A DNA stretch of 12,334 nt from CAZCAQ01 sp964563965 (GTDB taxonomy: Bacteria; Patescibacteriota; WWE3; UBA101185; UBA10185). The notes under the pieces were generated by a model that saw only the letters and a list, made by a program, of their open reading frames with translations, was not told where the DNA came from and ran no database searches. Position numbers and translations under genes: made by a program. The DNA lies in NCBI GenBank assembly GCA_964563965.1, contig CAZLZI010000028.1:1-12334 (forward strand), read 5' to 3'. This document shows, in pieces, positions 1-5,020 of the stretch (within the stretch, counting starts at the first letter, position 1; each line of letters opens with the position of its first letter).

Positions 1-41
1 CCAATTTCTTAAAGTAGAGTTGTAATATACTTACGCGATGC

Positions 42-776
42 TTAGTTAAGTAGATTTAATACGTCCTCTTTGTTTTTGGGTTTACCTTCCGAGCCCATCA
101 ACCACAATACTTTATCAAAAATCAACCAACTGTTATGTGTATCGATACATGCCTTACTCCATAGGTTTTTTACTATGTTAATATTTTTTTGTGTCATCTG
201 ATCAGTCTCTATATACCCGAGCAAATAAGTAATCCTTACATCATGCACATCAACAGGAGGAAGTATGGTATCAATATCAGCATACGAATATGCAAAGGTA
301 TTAATCATAGTTCTAACAAAGAAAGTGCCAATCTTTGGGCCAAAGCCTCTAAAATCCCTTAAGCGTTTTATTATTGCCTGACAATACAGGGTATTTTCAA
401 AGATTTTTCTAGGATCACCACCATAGTTATGTATTAATACTGCAGTATTGTGTGAGTATCTTCTTACGGCTTCGTTGATGTACCTTGGATGCATATAAGT
501 ATGCAAAGCAGTAGCTAGTAAATGCTCCGGTAAAGAAACAATGTAATTTGGAGTAAAAAATTGATTGTTTTCTAAATAAAGCTTATTTGCGCCTTTATAA
601 AGTATTTGAGATTTCATTGCGTAATCGAGTTGTAAAACATAAAAGACAAAAAGAGATTTGTGTAAGTCGTCCAAATCTGCTGGTATTAGTTCCTCGGCAT
701 TAACCTTGGTGCTAAATATCCCTGTGTTATGGTTATAGTTATCTATCACTTTACTCACAAACTCTTGGGGAGTCAT
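42..776 (-). CDS. HhH-GPD DNA glycosylase/AP lyase, AGOG-like (putative 8-oxoguanine repair)
   Basis: The 244-residue product would be a cytoplasmic base-excision repair enzyme that removes a damaged base and nicks the backbone. A helix-hairpin-helix lies at about residues 139-155 (LRDFRGFGPKIGTFFVR). Lys148 sits where bifunctional glycosylases carry the Schiff-base lysine. Asp176 in PVDVHDVR (174-181) fits the catalytic aspartate. The Lys-Asp spacing is 28 residues, longer than the 18 of endonuclease III and nearer the roughly 32 of archaeal AGOG. The C-terminal W...W..FDKVLWLMG (206-228) also recalls AGOG, and there is no four-cysteine iron-sulphur cluster. The AGOG comparison is from memory, so HhH-GPD membership is firm and the subfamily is inferred. 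The ATG overlaps by two bases the first possible ATG of the divergent gene. A GAAGG lies only one base from the ATG, too close to be a normal ribosome site. An alternative is an unclassified HhH-GPD protein with another lesion specificity. Confidence 0.8.
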   Translation of the reverse strand: MTPQEFVSKVIDNYNHNTGIFSTKVNAEELIPADLDDLHKSLFVFYVLQLDYAMKSQILYKGANKLYLENNQFFTPNYIVSLPEHLLATALHTYMHPRYINEAVRRYSHNTAVLIHNYGGDPRKIFENTLYCQAIIKRLRDFRGFGPKIGTFFVRTMINTFAYSYADIDTILPPVDVHDVRITYLLGYIETDQMTQKNINIVKNLWSKACIDTHNSWLIFDKVLWLMGSEGKPKNKEDVLNLLN

Positions 777-841
777 GCCTTCAGTTTATCATTACTTAGG
801 TGAAGTTATTATTACTTATATAGAGCCATTACTAGTCTTTC

Positions 842-850
842 TGATAGAAT
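842..850 (+). promoter_or_regulatory. Extended -10 element for the ParB/Srx-like gene
   Basis: TGATAGAAT fits the extended -10 pattern TGnTATAAT with one mismatch. It ends 11 bases before the ATG at 862, which would give a leader of about five bases. I see no good -35. If used, it supports a start at 862 rather than 775. The rest of the 777-861 gap must also hold the promoter of the divergent glycosylase gene. There I see only weak minus-strand candidates: a TATAAG-like box and a TAAACT six bases from the ATG. Confidence 0.35.
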
Positions 851-861
851 ACCACTTAAGT

Positions 862-1659
862 ATGTCAAACCCATCTAACTTAAACCCTGTAAGAGTGCTT
901 AGAGAAAATATATCTGCACTCGAAATAGCCAAGTATTATCTTGAAATTGAATTCTCCAAGCTGTTTAAGACTATGGATGTTGCTTTGGTGCATGAAAGTC
1001 TTGATAAACTTGCAGAGAGTAAAGTATGGGCTTTATTGGAGGCGATATCCTTTACATACCATTTAAATGGCGTGTTTTTTAAACTTGCAAGAGAGGGCTA
1101 CACATGGAATGAAGAGCTGTGGAGTGTGGGTGCTATAGTCCTTACAGGGATGGATACTCATGTTAACAAGGTTATCTACTCCGAAGAAGTAAAAGGAGAT
1201 GCCATCAAATTCAAGAATTACTTGTTAAACTATTTTGAGAAAAATAAAGATAGCGATCCTCAGAAGTTATTTTCTTACAAGCCTACAAATAAAGAGATGC
1301 GTTACACCAAACTTATTGCAACCAGAAGAAATAACAAGATTGCCATGCTAGACGGGTCACACAGATTAACAGAACTTTTACTTAACGGTACAAAAGAGGT
1401 ACATCTGTTTGTAGGGCATCCAAGTGGAGCAGCGCCGGAAGAAAGCAAAAAGACTTTAATTGGTAATAGTACTTTAATATTGCTTAAGATGCTGTATACA
1501 CAAGGGAATGACGAAGAGAAACAAGCGGTTTTGACTGTTGTTAAAGAAATAATTGCTAAAACCTTAGATGGAAAAGATGCAACTCAAAAGTATTGGATTG
1601 ATAACATTTATAATGATGAAGCCCTCAAGCAGATAGGCGAACGTCTTTTAAAAGAGTAA
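862..1659 (+). CDS. Uncharacterised protein with ParB/sulfiredoxin-like DGSHR motif
   Basis: The 265-residue product belongs to no family I can name with confidence. The N-terminal 130 residues look helical. Residues 148-182 hold KLIATRRNNKIAMLDGSHR followed by an amphipathic helix and a beta strand (EVHLFVGH). The pattern of a strand, then a DG-(S)-HR loop, then a helix recalls the ParB/sulfiredoxin nuclease-like fold, where DGHHR or GGCHR loops bind nucleotide or phosphate. The C-terminal 80 residues are helical and Lys/Glu-rich. There is no signal peptide or membrane segment, so it is probably cytoplasmic. An in-frame ATG at 775 would add 29 hydrophobic residues. I prefer 862 because those residues look like translated promoter DNA, overlap the neighbour's start and follow no ribosome site. 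The gene is divergent from the DNA glycosylase, so shared regulation is possible. The fold assignment rests on one short motif. Confidence 0.7.
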   Translation: MSNPSNLNPVRVLRENISALEIAKYYLEIEFSKLFKTMDVALVHESLDKLAESKVWALLEAISFTYHLNGVFFKLAREGYTWNEELWSVGAIVLTGMDTHVNKVIYSEEVKGDAIKFKNYLLNYFEKNKDSDPQKLFSYKPTNKEMRYTKLIATRRNNKIAMLDGSHRLTELLLNGTKEVHLFVGHPSGAAPEESKKTLIGNSTLILLKMLYTQGNDEEKQAVLTVVKEIIAKTLDGKDATQKYWIDNIYNDEALKQIGERLLKE

Positions 1660-1741
1660 ATAAATTTAGCTTTAGTTTGGAATCTAATAATAACCTATAT
1701 TGCCTTGATTCTATGTCGACTATTTAACTCTTTTTGCCTTA

Positions 1742-1763
1742 CCCTGCTTAATACTAAACAGGG
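1742..1763 (-). terminator. Stem-loop between convergent genes, possible terminator
   Basis: On the minus strand CCCTGTTTA and TTAAGCAGGG form a nine-pair stem, with one G-U pair, around a four-base loop. It begins about ten bases after the stop of the ligase gene. On the plus strand the same stem has a C-A mismatch, so it is better formed in the minus-strand RNA. Neither side has an immediate U-tract; on the plus strand a TTTT follows only about eight bases later. It therefore resembles a termination or 3'-end-protecting hairpin more than a textbook intrinsic terminator. It lies between two converging genes and could serve both. Confidence 0.45.
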
Positions 1764-1773
1764 GAGTGGTGTT

Positions 1774-4023
1774 TTATCTACTTGGTGTTGATTGTTGTGT
1801 TTCTTTAGTTCCTAATGTCTGCTCTTTTAATGTCTGATTAGTGTTCGTAGCTGGTTTTGTAAGTGGAGGCTGTGGAGTTGTCCCCTTTGGTTGATTTTGT
1901 CCGGCCAGTTCCTCAACACTTAACTTTTCATCAGCAGCACCTGCTACTTGAGCGTCTTTCGAAGCTTGTCTTTCTTTCTGAAGAGAGGCAATTTCATCGT
2001 CTAGACGCTTATAATCTTGAGAATCTTTAGTTATAAGCTTTTGTGCTAGTTGTAATTCTTGGATAGCTCTGTCATAGGATTTCAACTTTGCTAGTGCAAA
2101 CCCTAGATTATATCTAGCATTTGCATAATCTGGTTTAAGATTAACAGCTTGTGCAAACAGGTTACCTGCTGATAGATAATCTTCTTTGGCATAGTATGCT
2201 CCGCCAGCAGATACACGGAGTATAGGGTTTGTGGGGTCCAGTCTAATTGCAGTATTATATGCTCGGATCTCAAGATCAAATGCGTCTTTTGTAGCGTTTC
2301 TAAGTGTTCCGTACACAAAAGCTCTGGTTTCCCAATTCTCCACATTCAATGGGTTGAGAGTTTCTGTAGCTATTTTAGATGCATTTACCGCTTGTAAGAT
2401 AAGACTCTGTATAGTTTGTTTATCTTTATCACTTAGAGTCTTTTTCTCTTCTAGATTGTTAGCTAAAGCTATATTAGTTCTGGCAAGTAAGGTATGGTAA
2501 TTATCTCGTCTTGGATTATAGGAAATGGCTTTTGCTATGTTAATATAGGCGTCATTTCCTTTACCATTTGCTGCTGCATTTAAACCTTGTCTTATATGCA
2601 CTTCACCAAGGTAATTGCGAACTAAGAAATAACCTGAAACGATTAATAGTAGAAGCAAGGGGAGTATTACCAGATAGTGAAATATCTCTTTATTTTTATG
2701 CTGATTTGTATCAGTGCCAAGAATTGAAAATGACTTTGCAACAGAGGTAACACTCAAAACAATTTTATATGCTTTAGCCGAATTGTTGCGGGCGTAATCA
2801 GCAGTGAGTAGTGCAAGACCTAAGAACAAGGTATACATCCCAAGTACTGTACTGTTTGAAAAGATAAATGAGGCAAGTCCTACAAGTACTACGGTTGCTA
2901 CAGTTGATCCGGTAGTGCTTTTAGTTCCAACAACCATCTTCATTGAGGCTACGATAAGAACTATTAATGAGGCCATACCAACAAGACCCATGGTACCCAT
3001 GATATTCAGTAGTTCATTGTTTGGTTTGTCAAAACGGATGTTCCAAGTATCTGAAGCATTTTGTCCTGTGGGTTTGTAACGAGTATAGTTCAAATAGTAA
3101 GTACCAGGGCCTGTACCAACAAGAGGATAATCTCTTAATGCTGACATAGAGATAAGCCATGATGTGCTCATCCCTAGTTTACTTTCAGTCGGATATTTTG
3201 AATTTACAAGTAGTTCTTTAGTACTTGCCATATTTGTTAGTAAAACTAGAATCACAGCAAAAGAGGCGATGATTGCATAAAATGGGTAGTTAGCTTTATC
3301 AGTAAGAGATCTGTTATTTAACACTACAATTGCCACTACTGCTACTAAACTGAGTATATAACTACTTGCTGTACCAAATACTATTAAAGCAAAGACTCCT
3401 AGCACCCCTGCCATAGTCAGGAGCGTTTTCTCCATGTAATTACTAGTCGAGGAGATCAATTGAACTGCTAACATGAGTGAGATAAGGCTTGCGAATGTTA
3501 AGGAAGCTGTAGAACCAGTGAATGAGAAATTCAATTGTTGCAGATAGGGTAGTGCTAATATTCCTGTTTCAAAGTAAACAAGAAGACCCGCAAAAATTGT
3601 AAGTGAAATGCCAGTAACAAGTGCCATAAGTATACGTCTTATATTCTTTTCAGAGGTTATTGATGCGGCGGTGACATAATAAAACAAAATTAAGGTGCTT
3701 ATCGACGCCAAAGTTGGAAACCATCGACCATTTGATCCATAAATACTTGAGGTTTTATTAACTGACAGGATAGAAGAAATCAAAAATGCTCCGTAAACAA
3801 GAAGAAGGGCAATATCCAGTTTTGATTTTACAAGTGATACTTCTTTAGTAACTATAGTTTTTAGTGCCCAGAGAAGAAACATCAAGCTGGTTGTAACTAT
3901 AAGCAGATATAGTTTATTGAATTCATAGTACTCCACTGTTATTGGTAAGAAAAACATAGGAATTAAGAAGGAAAGAATAACTGGAAATGCATTTAGTAAC
4001 TTTTCAATATTTTTTTGAGTCAT
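1774..4023 (-). CDS. Wzy_C/O-antigen-ligase-type membrane protein with C-terminal TPRs
   Basis: The 749-residue integral membrane protein probably transfers or polymerises surface glycan on the outer face of the membrane. About twelve hydrophobic helices lie between residues 12 and 408, and another at about 448-468. A large extracytoplasmic loop (265-338) carries ISMSALRDYPLVGTGPGTYY (291-310), which is the Wzy_C/ligase signature. After the last helix come TPR-like repeats. The clearest are at about 585-630 (RAYNTAIRLDPTNP, AGNLFAQAVNLKPDY) and 636-662 (ARYNLGFALAKLKSYDRAIQELQLAQK). A low-complexity tail rich in Thr, Gln and Pro runs from 690 to 749. Where many family members have HN-x-L-L, this protein has NNELL, with Asn335 at the usual His. 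Its promoter indicates a leaderless mRNA, and the MerR-type gene lies 80 bases upstream on the same strand. The acceptor is unknown; lipid, S-layer or the neighbouring surface proteins are possible. The fold is confident, the reaction is not. Confidence 0.85.
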   Translation of the reverse strand: MTQKNIEKLLNAFPVILSFLIPMFFLPITVEYYEFNKLYLLIVTTSLMFLLWALKTIVTKEVSLVKSKLDIALLLVYGAFLISSILSVNKTSSIYGSNGRWFPTLASISTLILFYYVTAASITSEKNIRRILMALVTGISLTIFAGLLVYFETGILALPYLQQLNFSFTGSTASLTFASLISLMLAVQLISSTSNYMEKTLLTMAGVLGVFALIVFGTASSYILSLVAVVAIVVLNNRSLTDKANYPFYAIIASFAVILVLLTNMASTKELLVNSKYPTESKLGMSTSWLISMSALRDYPLVGTGPGTYYLNYTRYKPTGQNASDTWNIRFDKPNNELLNIMGTMGLVGMASLIVLIVASMKMVVGTKSTTGSTVATVVLVGLASFIFSNSTVLGMYTLFLGLALLTADYARNNSAKAYKIVLSVTSVAKSFSILGTDTNQHKNKEIFHYLVILPLLLLLIVSGYFLVRNYLGEVHIRQGLNAAANGKGNDAYINIAKAISYNPRRDNYHTLLARTNIALANNLEEKKTLSDKDKQTIQSLILQAVNASKIATETLNPLNVENWETRAFVYGTLRNATKDAFDLEIRAYNTAIRLDPTNPILRVSAGGAYYAKEDYLSAGNLFAQAVNLKPDYANARYNLGFALAKLKSYDRAIQELQLAQKLITKDSQDYKRLDDEIASLQKERQASKDAQVAGAADEKLSVEELAGQNQPKGTTPQPPLTKPATNTNQTLKEQTLGTKETQQSTPSR

Positions 4024-4034
4024 GCTTCAAGCAT
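4022..4034. repeat. 13-base palindrome over the ligase start codon
   Basis: ATGCTT-C-AAGCAT is a perfect inverted repeat with a one-base centre. On the minus strand it covers most of the proposed -10, the expected transcription start and most of the ATG. A DNA-binding protein sitting here would block transcription, and a hairpin in the RNA would bury the start codon. The same two hexamers also pair at 4840-4845 and 4881-4886 in the structured gap upstream of the MerR-type gene. A regulatory role is inferred; short AT-rich palindromes arise often by chance. Confidence 0.4.
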
Positions 4035-4059
4035 AAATGGTTTGCTAAAACAATGTCAA
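4030..4059 (-). promoter_or_regulatory. Sigma-70-type promoter of the ligase gene, leaderless geometry
   Basis: On the minus strand there is a perfect -35 TTGACA (4054-4059), an 18-base spacer and a -10 TATGCT (4030-4035, four of six consensus bases). Only six bases (TGAAGC) separate the -10 from the ATG at 4023, so transcription should begin at or next to the A of the start codon. There is no Shine-Dalgarno sequence. The promoter lies in the 80-base gap after the MerR-type gene, so the ligase need not be co-transcribed with it. Alternatively, a transcript from further upstream would contain a four-codon reading frame (ATG at 4034-4032) whose TGA overlaps the gene's ATG. Confidence 0.6.
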
Positions 4060-4103
4060 CAAGTTTATTCTCATGACGGGAAAGTTACTACAACAGCAAA
4101 GGA

Positions 4104-4763
4104 TTAGTGGTAAGCGTACCAGTTAAACCATGTATCATTAAACACTTTGGTATCAAGTTCAACTACAAATCCTTTGCCTGGTTCGATTTTTTGAATCCAG
4201 TATTTGCTTGCAGGGGAGTAGTCCTGTGTAAATGTAACTATAATTTTTGAGAGTACTTCCACATCTTTGTAGTCTACAAAAACTGTGTTGTTATTTGCAG
4301 GGATAAAAAAACTTCCTGCTACGTCTTGTGTGTTTGAAGGCTGGTTACTTACTGACATCTCTTTAAATTTATCTTTGCCTAAAGGGATAATGCGTAGCTC
4401 GACAGCAAGTATGGATAAGAGTACGAGGAGGAGTGAATAGACTATTAATCTGCTTCGTAATCTTGGATTAGCTAGTGCTTTAACAGTGCTTTGTTTTGCT
4501 TGTTGTTCTTGAATACGCTTATAAATTTCTTCATTCTCCATACCTTCATCTTTTTGCTTCTCAATATATAAGAGCCTGTCTAATGCCCATTCGGGGTAGT
4601 GACCCACAATACTGCCTGTTGAGTTTCGTCTGCGTTCCATGTGTGGAAGTAGGCCTATTTTCGTGTAATAGCGCAGTCGATTATATGGGTTGGATTTACC
4701 AAAATTAATACCTTTTGCTTGAGCCTCTTCTATAAGTTTTGTAACCTCAAGATATCTGTCCAT
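4104..4763 (-). CDS. MerR-type HTH protein with one transmembrane helix and external domain
   Basis: The 219-residue protein is a candidate one-component membrane regulator. Residues 28-47 (NRLRYYTKIGLLPHMERRRN) match the MerR family recognition helix and wing (RYYxxxGLL). Residues 54-87 (GHYPEWALDRLLYIEKQKDE and on) continue the MerR helices. A basic stretch NPRLRSR (99-105) is followed by one hydrophobic helix at about 106-126, which by the positive-inside rule puts the HTH in the cytoplasm. The remaining 93 residues form an external domain rich in Val, Tyr and Trp, with no cysteines, ending NDTWFNWYAYH. Soluble MerR proteins instead have a coiled coil and a cytoplasmic effector domain. I chose the ATG at 4763 because the extended -10 sits seven bases before it; a TTG at 4769 would add two residues. 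The gene lies between the surface-protein operon and the ligase. The target genes and signal are unknown. Confidence 0.75.
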   Translation of the reverse strand: MDRYLEVTKLIEEAQAKGINFGKSNPYNRLRYYTKIGLLPHMERRRNSTGSIVGHYPEWALDRLLYIEKQKDEGMENEEIYKRIQEQQAKQSTVKALANPRLRSRLIVYSLLLVLLSILAVELRIIPLGKDKFKEMSVSNQPSNTQDVAGSFFIPANNNTVFVDYKDVEVLSKIIVTFTQDYSPASKYWIQKIEPGKGFVVELDTKVFNDTWFNWYAYH

Positions 4764-4770
4764 TGGCAAA

Positions 4771-4779
4771 ATTATAACA
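4771..4779 (-). promoter_or_regulatory. Extended -10 promoter of the MerR-type gene, leaderless geometry
   Basis: On the minus strand TGTTATAAT is a perfect extended -10 (TGnTATAAT). Seven bases separate TATAAT from the ATG at 4763, so the mRNA should start within a base or so of the ATG. No convincing -35 is present 16-18 bases upstream, as is common with extended -10 promoters. An eight-base palindrome TAGCGCTA (4799-4806) lies just upstream of the expected -35 position. It could be an operator, for example for autoregulation, but this is speculation. Confidence 0.6.
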
Positions 4780-4806
4780 TGCGTTTTTTTAAATTCTATA
4801 GCGCTA

Positions 4807-4957
4807 AGAACTGTTAGTAGTCATTATGTTGCTAGTAAGATGCTTAATACCTGAGTAGCTTCTTTGTACTCAATAAGTCAAAGCATGACAGTTCTCTTTA
4901 AGTATGCGTGTTGGAGAAAAGCTTTAACTAAAGCATTAGCATATGATGAGTACAAAG
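4807..4957. other. Structured non-coding region with nested and competing inverted repeats
   Basis: This is most of the gap between the LamG gene and the MerR-type gene. Three inverted repeats are nested: AGAACTGT (4807-4814) with ACAGTTCT (4888-4895), ATGCTT (4840-4845) with AAGCAT (4881-4886), and TGAGTA (4852-4857) with TACTCA (4867-4872) around a nine-base loop. An 11-base perfect repeat, CTTTGTACTCA (4862-4872) with TGAGTACAAAG (4947-4957), competes with the inner hairpin. The pattern would suit a small RNA, an attenuator in the 3' untranslated region of the surface operon, or the remnant of a small mobile element. I cannot tell which strand is transcribed. It does not match tRNA or a riboswitch class that I recognise. 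Confidence 0.5.
4917..4934 (-). terminator. Weak intrinsic-terminator-like hairpin after the LamG gene
   Basis: On the minus strand GCTTTA-GT-TAAAGC is followed directly by TTTTC, about 86 bases after the LamG stop codon. The stem is short and has only two G-C pairs, so termination would be weak. It lies inside the structured gap, and larger pairings there may supersede it. It is the only hairpin with a T-run that I found downstream of the surface-protein operon. Confidence 0.3.
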
Positions 4958-5020
4958 TAGTTGGTGTTTCTATGTTTTAAATACGGCTGATTGTCGTTTA
5001 CTGGCTATTAAACTTGCGTA

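Noticed and set aside
775..861. Upstream ATG at 775 for the DGSHR-motif protein, giving a hydrophobic N-terminus
   Set aside because: It would overlap the divergent start codon, has no promoter room, and an extended -10 lies between it and the ATG at 862.
2103..2345. Short open frames inside the ligase, LamG and fibre genes on both strands
   Set aside because: They are out-of-frame or opposite-strand shadows of clearly coding sequence with membrane, TPR, LamG or repeat signatures.
4807..4957. Structured gap as a tRNA, a CRISPR array or an intact insertion sequence
   Set aside because: It has no T-loop or cloverleaf, no regularly spaced direct repeats, no transposase and no flanking target duplication that I can see.
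4855..4980. Small plus-strand reading frame in the structured gap (ATG at 4885, 31 codons; open from 4855)
   Set aside because: It has no ribosome site or promoter, resembles no family I know, and overlaps the inverted repeats that better explain the region.
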